From Alphaproteobacteria bacterium (GTDB taxonomy: Bacteria > Pseudomonadota > Alphaproteobacteria > TMED109), in NCBI GenBank assembly GCA_022824395.1, contig JAJDZX010000107.1, positions 1 to 63,754 on the forward strand: a stretch of DNA of 63,754 nucleotides, written 5' to 3'. Each line of letters starts with the position of its first letter. Within the stretch, counting starts at the first letter, position 1. The translations under genes were made by a program, and so were the position numbers. A model generated the notes under the pieces. It saw only the letters and a program-made list of their open reading frames with translations, searched no databases and was not told the origin of the DNA. This document shows positions 46,193 through 57,943 of this stretch, in pieces.

Positions 46193-46614
46193 GGGTCCGG
46201 GCTGAGACCCGCCATCCCGGCCAGCAGATTCCAGTGGGCCGGGGCCACGGGAACCACGGAGAGGCGGGACTGGCGGACCAGGGCGAGATCGGCCAGCCGC
46301 GGCTCCGCCTTGATGGCGGCGAGGGTGACCGGATTCGGGACCGCGGTGACGGCGCGCACGTCCACCATGCCGAAGCGGCCCGAGGCGTCCGTCGGGTCGG
46401 GGTAGTAGGTCCGGATCACCTCGACCACGCCGACGATGCGCTTCTCGTTGACCGAGTGGTAGAAGAAGCCGCGGTCGCCCACCTGCATCGCCTTCATGTT
46501 GTTGCACGCCTGGTGGTTGCGGACGCCGTCCCATTCGCACCCCTTGTCCCCGCACTGCACCTGGTCGTCCCATGACCAGGCACCGGGTTCCGACTTGAAG
46601 AGCCAGTAGGCCAT
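46189..46614 (-). CDS. EVE domain protein
   Basis: A 141-residue PUA-like protein. AYWLFKSEPGAWSWDDQVQ, WDGVRNHQACNNM, VGDRGFFYHSVNEKRIVGV and EVIRTYYPDPTD are the full family pattern. EVE domains bind modified bases in nucleic acids. It lies between ubiE and the Rieske gene on the same strand. Confidence 0.93.
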   Translation of the reverse strand: MAYWLFKSEPGAWSWDDQVQCGDKGCEWDGVRNHQACNNMKAMQVGDRGFFYHSVNEKRIVGVVEVIRTYYPDPTDASGRFGMVDVRAVTAVPNPVTLAAIKAEPRLADLALVRQSRLSVVPVAPAHWNLLAGMAGLSPDP

Positions 46615-46636
46615 CGTGGTGTTCTCCAGTCCGGGT

Positions 46637-47371
46637 TCAGGTACGCCGGGCGCTGTAGAGGCAGGCGATCCCGGCGGCGTAGCGATGCAGGCGGACGGTG
46701 CCGAGCCCGGCGTCGCCGAGCTCGGCCGACATCGCCTCGGGCGGCAGGAACCGGCGGATGCTCTCCGCCAGGTAGCTGTATGCGTCCCGCCGGCCGGTCA
46801 CGGCGTCCCCGAGCCACGGGACCACCTCGAAGAGGTAACGTTCGTAGAGGGAGTCCAGGCACTCAGGCTGCGGTGCGAACTCGAGCGCGAGGAACCGTCC
46901 GCCGGGGCGCAGCACGCGCCGGACCTCCCGGAGCGAGCGCCCCAGTTCGGCGAAGTTCCGGAGCCCGAACGCGCAGACGACCTGCGAGAAACTCCGGTCG
47001 GCGAACGGCAGCGCCGCGGCGTCGGCACAGATCCAGCCCGGCTCGTGGACGAGACCCCGGTCGAGGGCGCGCCGGCGGCCGACCTCGAGCATCTCGGCGG
47101 AGGCGTCGGCCACGATCACGGCCGCGCCGGCGAACCGCCGCCGGATCCGGAACGCCATGTCGCCGGTGCCGCCCGCCAGATCGAGGGTCCGGTGCGCGTC
47201 CCGCCGCGTCATGCGGAGCATCAGGTCCCGCCGCCAGGCCCGGTGCAGGCCGGCGGACATCAGATCGTTCATCAGGTCGTAGCGGGTGGCGACGCCGGCG
47301 AACACGTCCCCCACCAGCGCGCGCTTGTCCGCGCGCTCGACCTCGCGAAACCCGAACGGCACCGTCTGCAT
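46637..47371 (-). CDS. ubiE: class I SAM methyltransferase UbiE (ubiquinone/menaquinone)
   Basis: A 244-residue methyltransferase of quinone synthesis. FGFREVERADKRALVGDVFA, VATRYDLMNDLMSAGLHR, LDLAGGTGDMAFRI and VVCAFGLRNF are diagnostic. It acts on the aromatic ring of demethylated ubiquinone or menaquinone precursors. It is divergent from mutM, as in many alphaproteobacteria. Confidence 0.95.
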   Translation of the reverse strand: MQTVPFGFREVERADKRALVGDVFAGVATRYDLMNDLMSAGLHRAWRRDLMLRMTRRDAHRTLDLAGGTGDMAFRIRRRFAGAAVIVADASAEMLEVGRRRALDRGLVHEPGWICADAAALPFADRSFSQVVCAFGLRNFAELGRSLREVRRVLRPGGRFLALEFAPQPECLDSLYERYLFEVVPWLGDAVTGRRDAYSYLAESIRRFLPPEAMSAELGDAGLGTVRLHRYAAGIACLYSARRT

Positions 47372-47459
47372 GGCCCGACCATAGGGCATTCGCGGGCGGC
47401 ACGGCAGCCGGTTGCGGGGCTCGCCTATGGTGCCGGGAGCGAGCGCCCTGGAGGACCGC

Positions 47460-48290
47460 ATGCCGGAGCTGCCTGAAGTCGAGACCGTCTGCCAGGGCCT
47501 TCGGGCCCGGGTGCGCGGCTTCGCCGTGGAGCACGTCACGGCCCGCCGGCCGGGGCTGCGGTTCCCGTTCCCGGCGGATTTCGCCGAGCGGGTCGCCGGA
47601 GCCAGGATCACCGCCGTCCGTCGGCGCGCCAAGTACGGGATCATCGTTCTGGCGGACGCGCCCGCGGTCCTGTTCCACCTCGGGATGTCGGGGCGGATCC
47701 TGCTGGAGGCGCCGCCGTACCCGCCGCCGGGGCCGCACGACCACCTGGCGCTCGAGCTCGTCTCGGCATCGGGCGCGCGGCTACGGCTGACATTCCGCGA
47801 TCCGCGGCGGTTCGGTCTCGTCGACCTGCTCCCCGGTGGCGCGGACGCGGCGCATCCGCGGCTGCGGGAGCTGGGGCCTGAGCCGCTCGACATCACCGGC
47901 CCCGAACTGCGCACGGTCCTCCGCGGGCGCGCGGCTCCGATCAAGGCGGCGCTGCTCGATCAGCGGGTCGTCGCGGGGGTCGGGAACATCTACGCCTGCG
48001 AAGCCCTGTTCCGGGCCCGGATCAGTCCGCGCCGGCGCGCCGGCACCGTCGGTCCCCGCCGCGCCGAGGCACTGGCGGCGGGGCTCCGCTCGGTCCTGGC
48101 CGACGCCATCCGGGCCGGCGGCTCCACCCTCCGGGATCATGTGCAGATCGGCGGCGAGGCGGGCTGGTTCCAGCGCGAGCTCCTGGTCTACGGGCGCGCC
48201 GGCGAGGCGTGCGTCGCCTGCGCGCGCCCGATCCGCCAATTCCGCCAGGGCGGCCGGTCCACGTTCCATTGTCCGGCCTGCCAGCGCTGA
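47460..48290 (+). CDS. mutM: formamidopyrimidine-DNA glycosylase
   Basis: A 276-residue base-excision repair enzyme removing 8-oxoguanine. The mature N-terminus PELPEVETV carries the catalytic Pro and Glu. KYGIIVL and HLGMSGR are conserved, then QRVVAGVGNIYACEALF and the zinc finger CVACARPI with the distal CPAC. ATG 47460 is chosen because Pro follows it. Confidence 0.96.
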   Translation: MPELPEVETVCQGLRARVRGFAVEHVTARRPGLRFPFPADFAERVAGARITAVRRRAKYGIIVLADAPAVLFHLGMSGRILLEAPPYPPPGPHDHLALELVSASGARLRLTFRDPRRFGLVDLLPGGADAAHPRLRELGPEPLDITGPELRTVLRGRAAPIKAALLDQRVVAGVGNIYACEALFRARISPRRRAGTVGPRRAEALAAGLRSVLADAIRAGGSTLRDHVQIGGEAGWFQRELLVYGRAGEACVACARPIRQFRQGGRSTFHCPACQR

Positions 48291-48454
48291 CGCCGGGCAA
48301 TGCCGAGCCCGCGACCACGTCGCCGCCGCTGCGGTCGAGCCCGGCGCCGTCCCGGGCCTGGTGCACGCCTCGGTCGATGAGGCCGTATCCTCCGGACCCG
48401 AGGGCGAGGCCTGCCGGACTCCCGATGCGGTCCGGCGCACAGGAGGTGAGGCAC

Positions 48455-48829
48455 GTGTGGCGATCGCTGTGGACGGGCATCGTGGTCCTGGGACTGGCAG
48501 GGATGGTCGGCCCGGCCCGGGCCGAGGGGTTTCTCTCCTGCGTCGATCACCTGCCGCTGGCCCCGGGGCTCGTGGAAGTGGCGGATGGCTGCCTCAACTT
48601 CGACACCGCGGCGGGCCGCGTGGCGCAGGCGGAGGCGCGCGGGACGGTGCCCGTCGCCGCGGTCCGGCGGTTCTACCGCTCGGCACTGCCGGCGTTCGGA
48701 TGGAACCTGCTGGACGCCGAGGCGCTCGATGCAACCCGGTCGGGCGAGCGGCTCAAGATCTCGGTCGAGGTGACCGACGGCAACGAGGTGCGGGTCCACT
48801 ATGCTCTCGCGCCGTCGCCCGGCACCTAG
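48455..48829 (+). CDS. small exported protein of unknown function
   Basis: A 124-residue protein with signal peptide VWRSLWTGIVVLGLAGMVG, cleaved near GPARA. The mature part carries two cysteines (FLSCVDHLP, DGCLNF) that could form a disulfide, and a YRSALPAFGWNLLDAE segment. AGGAGGTGAG lies eight bases before the GTG at 48455, a strong start site. I cannot name the family. It lies between mutM and the enoyl-CoA hydratase. Confidence 0.75.
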   Translation: MWRSLWTGIVVLGLAGMVGPARAEGFLSCVDHLPLAPGLVEVADGCLNFDTAAGRVAQAEARGTVPVAAVRRFYRSALPAFGWNLLDAEALDATRSGERLKISVEVTDGNEVRVHYALAPSPGT

Positions 48830-48846
48830 ACAGGAGGACATCCGGC

Positions 48847-49620
48847 ATGCCGTACAACTGCATCCAGACCGAGACCCGGGGGCGCGTCGCGTTGATCACG
48901 CTGGACCGCCCCGAGGCGCTCAATGCCATCAACGCCGAGCTCGTCCGGGAACTGGCTGACGCCCTCGACGGTTTCGAGCGCGACGACGGCATCGGGGCCA
49001 TCGTGCTGACCGGGTCCGAGAAGGCGTTTGCGGCGGGTGCGGACATCAAGGAGATGCTGGCCAAGGAATTTGCCGACGTGGTGCGGCACGATTTCATCGA
49101 GCCTTGGGAATGCCTGTCACGCGGCCGCAAGCCGATCGTGGCCGCGGTCTCGGGCTATGCCCTGGGAGGTGGCTGCGAGATCGCCATGATGTGCGACATC
49201 CTGCTGGCCGCCGACACGGCCCGGTTCGGCCAGCCCGAGATCCTGCTGGGCACCTTCCCCGGTGCGGGCGGCACCCAGCGTCTCCCGCGCGCGGTCGGCA
49301 AGGCGAAGGCGATGGAGATGGTGCTGACCGGGCGCATGATGGATGCCGAGGAGGCCGAGCGCGCCGGCCTGGTCAGCCGGGTCGTCCCGGCGGCGCAGCT
49401 GCTGGACGAGGCCATGCAGGTGGCCGCCAAGATCGCGGAGCAGTCCCTGCCGTCAGTGCTGATGGCCAAGGAGTCGGTGAACCGGGCCTACCAGTTGACG
49501 CTCGACGAGGGCATCCGGTTCGAGCGGCGCCTGTTCCAGTCGACGTTCGCGATCGAGGACCGGCGCGAGGGCATGCAGGCATTCGCCGACAAGCGCAAGC
49601 CCGACTTCAAGCACCGTTGA
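48847..49620 (+). CDS. enoyl-CoA hydratase
   Basis: A 257-residue crotonase-fold enzyme of beta-oxidation. FAAGADIKEM, GYALGGGCEIAMMCD and the catalytic Glu pair in PEILLGTFPGAGGTQRLPR are diagnostic. It sits just before rpsT, as in other alphaproteobacteria near dnaA. The ATG at 48847 follows the previous stop by 17 bases. Confidence 0.95.
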   Translation: MPYNCIQTETRGRVALITLDRPEALNAINAELVRELADALDGFERDDGIGAIVLTGSEKAFAAGADIKEMLAKEFADVVRHDFIEPWECLSRGRKPIVAAVSGYALGGGCEIAMMCDILLAADTARFGQPEILLGTFPGAGGTQRLPRAVGKAKAMEMVLTGRMMDAEEAERAGLVSRVVPAAQLLDEAMQVAAKIAEQSLPSVLMAKESVNRAYQLTLDEGIRFERRLFQSTFAIEDRREGMQAFADKRKPDFKHR

Positions 49621-49680
49621 CCCCGCGCGGAAAGCACGCTAGGAACGCGTCGCCCCCCGCATCATTCCCGGAGAAACCCA

Positions 49681-49943
49681 TGGCGCATCACGCGTCCGCA
49701 AAGAAGCGCATTCGCACGAATGCCCGGCGCCGGAAGATCAACCGCATCCGCATGAGCCGGGTCCGCACGTTCGTGCGCCGGGTCGAGGAGGCCCTGGCGA
49801 CCGGCAATCACGAGACCGCGCGCGAGGCGCTGCGCGTCGCCGAGGCGGAGCTGCGGCGGGGCGTGAACAAGGGCGTCCTGCAGCTGGGCACCGTGTCACG
49901 CAAGGTTTCGCGCCTGAATACCCGGGTCCGCGCACTCGCATGA
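49681..49943 (+). CDS. rpsT: 30S ribosomal protein S20
   Basis: An 87-residue basic protein. AHHASAKKRIRTNARRRKINR and a late GVLQLGTVSRKVSRLNTRV match S20. It binds 16S rRNA. The origin-proximal location upstream of dnaA is conserved in alphaproteobacteria. Confidence 0.97.
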
Positions 49944-50017
49944 ACCGGCGGCCGGTCCGCCGCGGCAGGACGCGGTCCGGGCCGGCCGGCGGCGCCGCGC
50001 GGACCGCGGACCGGACC

Positions 50018-50065
50018 GCCCGAACATTTGTTCGGGGGCCGGAACGGGGTGATTCGGGCATTTTT
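50018..50065 (+). terminator. competing hairpins after rpsT (terminator/attenuator candidate)
   Basis: Two mutually exclusive stems share one strand. The short one pairs CCCGAAC (50019-50025) with GTTCGGG (50030-50036), loop ATTT. The long one pairs GCCCGAA (50018-50024) with TTCGGGC (50053-50059), followed by ATTTTT (50060-50065), like an intrinsic terminator. Forming the first stem prevents the second, so the arrangement could be an attenuator or a simple terminator with a decoy. Confidence 0.5.
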
Positions 50066-50159
50066 CAGTAGGACCCAACGAATAGCTTGTGGGACCGGAG
50101 CAGGGGTCCGATCGATGCGTCCTTGGTGCGAGATTTACTTCTTCGAGCATCGTGCAGAT

Positions 50160-50190
50160 TTGACAAACAGTTTGCGTTTCAGTGACAGAA
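50160..50190 (+). promoter_or_regulatory. candidate promoter of dnaA
   Basis: TTGACA at 50160-50165 is a consensus -35 box; a -10 box about 17 bases later is weak (TGACAG). A small palindrome CAAAC-A-GTTTG (50164-50174) overlaps the -35 and might be an operator. Confidence 0.4.
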
Positions 50191-50258
50191 ATGGGTCAGG
50201 TTGCTGAAATGCCCCGCTTGTGCAACGTCGCGGCCCGGTCCTATTCTGACCCGGCGTT

Positions 50259-50337
50259 GCAGGAGCACAGCACTTCCCTTCGGGTCTTCTAACAAACGGC
50301 TTTATAAGCGTTTGTAGGGCTTGGCCTGTGCTCCTGC
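50259..50337 (+). other. nested-hairpin structured element upstream of dnaA
   Basis: A perfect 12-bp inverted repeat GCAGGAGCACAG (50259-50270) / CTGTGCTCCTGC (50326-50337) encloses 55 bases. Inside lies a strong stem ACAAACG (50292-50298) / CGTTTGT (50309-50315) extended by CTT/AAG with a TAT loop and one bulged G, and before it a small CCC-TTC-GGG hairpin. The structure ends 55 bases before the dnaA ATG. Either a leader RNA or a DNA element of the origin; not a standard terminator because no T-run follows. Confidence 0.6.
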
Positions 50338-50392
50338 CGAAATGGGCGCAGCGTCGGCCGCCGGTGCCGCGCCGGGGAAGGAGGACCGCCGG

Positions 50393-51706
50393 ATGGACCG
50401 ACACTGCTGGCACGCGGCGCAGTCCCGACTTCGCGACGAGATCAGTCCGGCAGCCTTCGAGAACTGGCTCCTGCCGCTGCAGCCGGTGGGGCCCGGCCTC
50501 GACCCGGTGGTGCTCGCGGCCCCGTCGGAGTTCCACCGGCAGTGGGTGCGGAGCCAGTACCTCGGGCAGATCCTCTCCAGCTGCACGGCAGCGGACCCGT
50601 CGGTGCGCCGAGTCGAGATCGTCGTGCAGGAGGATGCGGCCGTGCCGGCGGCGCAGCCGCCGCGGGCGGTGGCGCCCTCGCACCTCGGCAGCACGCTCGA
50701 TCGCCAGCGGACGTTCGACTCGTTTGTGGTCGGCGCCAGCAACCAGGTGGCCTATGCCGCGGCCCGGCGCGTGGCGGAGGGGCGGACCAGCGGGAATCGG
50801 AACCTGCTGTTCTTCTCCGGCGGCGTGGGTCTCGGCAAGACCCACCTGATGCACGCGATCGCCTGGGAGATCATGCGCCGCAGGGACCGCAACGTCGCCT
50901 ATCTCTCCTCCGAGAAATTCACGTCGGAGTTCGTCGCGGCGCTGCGCGCCAAGGACACTGACGCGTTCAAGCGTCGCTTCCGCACGGTCGACGTCTTCAT
51001 GGTCGACGACGTGCAGTTCCTGGCCAGCAGGGTGCAGACGCAGGAGGAGTTCTTCCACACGTTCGACGCGCTCTCGAACGAGGGGAAGCAGATCGTGGTG
51101 TCGGGCGACCGGGCGCCGGTCGACATGGAGGATGTGGACCGGCGGCTGCGTTCACGGCTCGGCGGCGGTCTCCTGGTCGAGCTGCGGGCGACCACCTACG
51201 AACTGCGCCTCAGCATTCTCCAGCGGCACCGCGGCCGCTACGACGAGGTCGACGTGCCGGATTCGGTGCTGGAGTTCCTGGCCAACAAGATCACCAACGA
51301 CATCCGCGAGCTCACGGGGGGGCTGGCGCGGGTCGTGGCGCACGCGGAATACACCAAGCAGCCGGTCACGCTCGGCCTCGTGCGCGACGCGCTGCCCGAC
51401 CTGCTGCGCGCGAACGAACGCCGGCTGACCGTGGAGATGATCCAGAAGGCGGTCACCGAGTATTACGGCCTCCGCCGCAACGACCTCGTCTCCCCCCGCC
51501 GCGAGCGCCGCATCGTGGGGCCGCGCCAGGTCGCGATGTGGCTCTGCAAGCAGCTCACGCCGATGAGCCTTCCCGACATCGGAAGCCGGTTCAACCGGGA
51601 TCACTCCACCGTGGTGCATTCCACCCGCCGGGTGGACGAACGGCTGGCGAACGAGCCCGTCCTGGTCGAGGATGTCGAGAAGCTGAAACACTGGATTCTC
51701 GACTGA
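50393..51706 (+). CDS. dnaA: chromosomal replication initiator DnaA
   Basis: A 437-residue initiator. Domain I starts ISPAAFENWLLPL; the AAA+ core has SGGVGLGKTHLMHAIA (Walker A) and VDVFMVDDVQFLA (Walker B). The C-terminal helix-turn-helix contains RQVAMWLCKQLTPMSLPDIG and FNRDHSTVVHSTRRV (the DnaA signature). AAGGAGG lies eight bases before the ATG at 50393. It is slightly short because domain II is reduced. Confidence 0.97.
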   Translation: MDRHCWHAAQSRLRDEISPAAFENWLLPLQPVGPGLDPVVLAAPSEFHRQWVRSQYLGQILSSCTAADPSVRRVEIVVQEDAAVPAAQPPRAVAPSHLGSTLDRQRTFDSFVVGASNQVAYAAARRVAEGRTSGNRNLLFFSGGVGLGKTHLMHAIAWEIMRRRDRNVAYLSSEKFTSEFVAALRAKDTDAFKRRFRTVDVFMVDDVQFLASRVQTQEEFFHTFDALSNEGKQIVVSGDRAPVDMEDVDRRLRSRLGGGLLVELRATTYELRLSILQRHRGRYDEVDVPDSVLEFLANKITNDIRELTGGLARVVAHAEYTKQPVTLGLVRDALPDLLRANERRLTVEMIQKAVTEYYGLRRNDLVSPRRERRIVGPRQVAMWLCKQLTPMSLPDIGSRFNRDHSTVVHSTRRVDERLANEPVLVEDVEKLKHWILD

Positions 51707-51816
51707 TTCTAGGTGCGCGGAGGGCCGCATCCTGCTAGGATGACGCTCCTGACGACTCAACGCGCAATGACGTGCGGTTGTACCGGCCGCTACGCCGGTT
51801 CCAAACACGTGGATCC

Positions 51817-54252
51817 ATGAAATTTACGCTTGATCAAAAGGATCTGCTGGCGCCTTTGAAGCACGTGTACGGGGTGGCGGAACGCCGCGATCGCACCCGT
51901 GCGCCGATCCTCGCCCACACGCTGATCCGGGCCCGGCGCGGGGCCGAGGGAGAGGACGGCACGATCGCGTTCGACGCGTGCGACGACGAGGTTCTCTACG
52001 AGTCCGAAGAGCTCGCCGGCACCGTCGAGGAGGAGGGCGACGCCACCGTCGAGGCGCATCTCCTGCACGACCTGGTCAACCGGTTTCCGCGCAACACGGC
52101 GATCCGGGTGCGGATCACACCGACCGCGGAAGCGGGGGCCGGGGACGCCGCGGTCGAGGAAGCCACCGGGGCGTTGACCGAGCTCCCGGACTCCCTGGGC
52201 GGGGAGCCCGAGAAGCGGGTGATCATCGAAGCCGGCGGCAGCACGTTCGCCCTGCCCTCGCTGGCGCCGGACGACTTCCAGCGCTTCGCCGACCCGCCCG
52301 GCGAGGCGCCGCTGCAGCTGCCCGCGGCGGAGCTCCGGCGGCTGATCGATTCGTGCCGGGTCTCGATGTCGGACGACGACGCGCGGCTGCACCTCAACGG
52401 GATCTTCCTCCATACGGCGGACGAGGACGGGAAGACGCTGCTGCGGGCGGCGGCGACGGACGGACACCGGCTGGCGTGTTCGGCGCACGCGCTCACAGGC
52501 GGCGGCGGCGCGATCAAGGACGGCATCACGCTGCCCAAGAAGGCGGTCGAGCAGGTGGACGGGCTGCTGCGCAATGCGGATGGCGACGTCGCGCTCTGGT
52601 CGGGCGACAACCTGCTGCGGCTGAACGTCGGGTCGGTGTCGATGACGGCGCGTCTCAACCAGGGCGGCTTCCCCGACTACCGGCGCGTAATCCCCGAGGG
52701 GCTCGAGAACCGGCTGCGGGTCAGCCGGCAGGCACTGCTGCAGGCCATCGACCGGCTGTCGGCCGTGATCGACCCCAAGAGCCGGGGCATCACGTTCCAG
52801 ATCGGCGGTGACACCCTCGTCCTGAGCGCCGGCAATCCGGCCACCGGCCTCGGCCGCGAGGCGGTCGTCGCCGAGTACGCGGGCAAGGGGCTGGCCATCG
52901 GCTTCAACAGCGACTACGTGACCGCCTGCTGCCGCGTGATTCCGGATCAGGACCTCGTCCTCGAGTTCGACAGCCCGAAGCACGCGGCCGTCATTCGCGG
53001 GGCCACGAGCGACGAGACCGTGCACGTGGTCATGCCGCTCAACGTCTCCGCCCAGAGCCATGCGGCGCTTCTGGAGGAGGTCGGCGCCGGTTCCGACGTC
53101 GGCATGCGGTTCACGCAGGGGCGGAACACGCTGCTGGCGCCGCTGGCCCACATGCACGGCGTCGTGGAGCGCGTCGGCACCCGTCCGATCCTCTCGCACG
53201 TCCTGATCCGGGCGGAGGCGGGCAGCGTCGTGTTCGACGCCGGCGACAACCAGGTTCTGTACGAGTCCGAACGCCTGGCCGCCGAGGTCGACGTCGCCGG
53301 TGCGGCCACCGTCGAGGCGCCGCTCTTCTACAGCGTGGTCGGCAAGCTGGCGGAGGGGGACGACGTCCGGGTGTCCCTGGCCCCGGGTGGCGGCGCGGAC
53401 GCGACCGGAGACGGGGCCTGGCTGGTGGTCGAGGCCGGGCCGAGCAAGTTCATCCTGCCCTCGCTCTCAACCGATGATTTCCCCACGCTGCACGATCTGG
53501 AGTGGGAGCAGGGCTTCGAGCTCCCCGTCTCGGATCTCCGGGGACTGCTCAACTGGTGCCGGATCTCGATGTCGAACGATCCCGCCCGCATGCACCTGAA
53601 CGGCGTGTTCCTGCACGCCGTGGAGGAGAGTGGGCAGCACTTGCTCCGGGCCGGGGCCACCGACGGCCATCGCCTGTCACAGGCGGAATGCCAGTGCCCC
53701 GACGGGGCCGAATCGCTGGCGGCCGGGGTGACGCTGCCGCGCAAGGCCGTCGAGCAGGTCGAGCGGCTGCTGGCGGACGCCGACGGCGCCGTGCGGGTGG
53801 GCATGGGGAACGGCTGGATGCGGCTCGAGGTCGCGGACGTGGTGGTCGTCACCCGGCTCCACGAGAGCAAGTTCCCGGACTATCAGCGGGTGATCCCGAC
53901 GATCTGCAACAGCACGCTTCGGGTCAACTGCGCGATCCTGCAGCGGGCCCTTGAGCGCCTGGCGCTCGTGGCGGACCGGAAGAGCCGCGCGATCCGCTTC
54001 GAGTTGGGCGAGGAGAGTCTCACGGCCAGCGCCGGCGACCACCAGCACGGCGTGGGGCGCGAGGTTTTCGAAGGCACGTTCCGCGGGAACCCGGTCGTGA
54101 TCGGGTTCCGGTCCGAGTACCTCATGGAGTTCTGCCAGACCGCGCGGGGCGACGAGATGATCATGGAGTTTCAGGCGTCCGGCCAGCCGGCGGTGATCCG
54201 TGACACCGGAGAGGTCGGCAGGCTGCACGTCATCATGCCGATAAGGGTCTGA
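51817..54252 (+). CDS. dnaN: DNA polymerase III beta clamp, tandem fused double copy
   Basis: An 811-residue chain, twice the normal ~370. It holds two complete clamps: copy A (about 1-410), a linker of about 19 residues, and copy B (about 430-811). Both start alike (MKFTLDQKDLLAPLKHV; MRFTQGRNTLLAPLAHM) and both hold TDGHRL, FPDY-x-RVIP, and a C-terminal MPxxV. By eye they are about 40-50 percent identical, so the fusion is old, not a recent assembly join. Copy A ends MPLNV, lacking the usual Arg of the peptide pocket; copy B ends MPIRV. Copy A has an extra Ala/Glu-rich insert near 105-140. One chain could close into a ring by itself. Start ATG 51817 fits the canonical clamp N-terminus. Confidence 0.95.
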   Translation: MKFTLDQKDLLAPLKHVYGVAERRDRTRAPILAHTLIRARRGAEGEDGTIAFDACDDEVLYESEELAGTVEEEGDATVEAHLLHDLVNRFPRNTAIRVRITPTAEAGAGDAAVEEATGALTELPDSLGGEPEKRVIIEAGGSTFALPSLAPDDFQRFADPPGEAPLQLPAAELRRLIDSCRVSMSDDDARLHLNGIFLHTADEDGKTLLRAAATDGHRLACSAHALTGGGGAIKDGITLPKKAVEQVDGLLRNADGDVALWSGDNLLRLNVGSVSMTARLNQGGFPDYRRVIPEGLENRLRVSRQALLQAIDRLSAVIDPKSRGITFQIGGDTLVLSAGNPATGLGREAVVAEYAGKGLAIGFNSDYVTACCRVIPDQDLVLEFDSPKHAAVIRGATSDETVHVVMPLNVSAQSHAALLEEVGAGSDVGMRFTQGRNTLLAPLAHMHGVVERVGTRPILSHVLIRAEAGSVVFDAGDNQVLYESERLAAEVDVAGAATVEAPLFYSVVGKLAEGDDVRVSLAPGGGADATGDGAWLVVEAGPSKFILPSLSTDDFPTLHDLEWEQGFELPVSDLRGLLNWCRISMSNDPARMHLNGVFLHAVEESGQHLLRAGATDGHRLSQAECQCPDGAESLAAGVTLPRKAVEQVERLLADADGAVRVGMGNGWMRLEVADVVVVTRLHESKFPDYQRVIPTICNSTLRVNCAILQRALERLALVADRKSRAIRFELGEESLTASAGDHQHGVGREVFEGTFRGNPVVIGFRSEYLMEFCQTARGDEMIMEFQASGQPAVIRDTGEVGRLHVIMPIRV

Positions 54253-54263
54253 TCAGGGCCCGA

Positions 54264-57922
<3,659 letters not shown>

Positions 57923-57943
57923 CCGGAGTCGGGGCTGGGCCCG

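Noticed and set aside
50019-50036. CCCGAAC-ATTT-GTTCGGG read as a LexA (SOS) box
   Set aside because: The GAAC-N4-GTTC form belongs to Gram-positive LexA; alphaproteobacterial LexA uses GTTC-N7-GTTC. A hairpin role fits better.
50080-50240. TTGTGGGA and TTGTGCAA as DnaA boxes
   Set aside because: They agree with the consensus at only about half of the positions, no better than chance.
51707-51816. ACCGGC-N6-GCCGGT before dnaN as an operator
   Set aside because: Such GC palindromes are common at this base composition and nothing else supports it.
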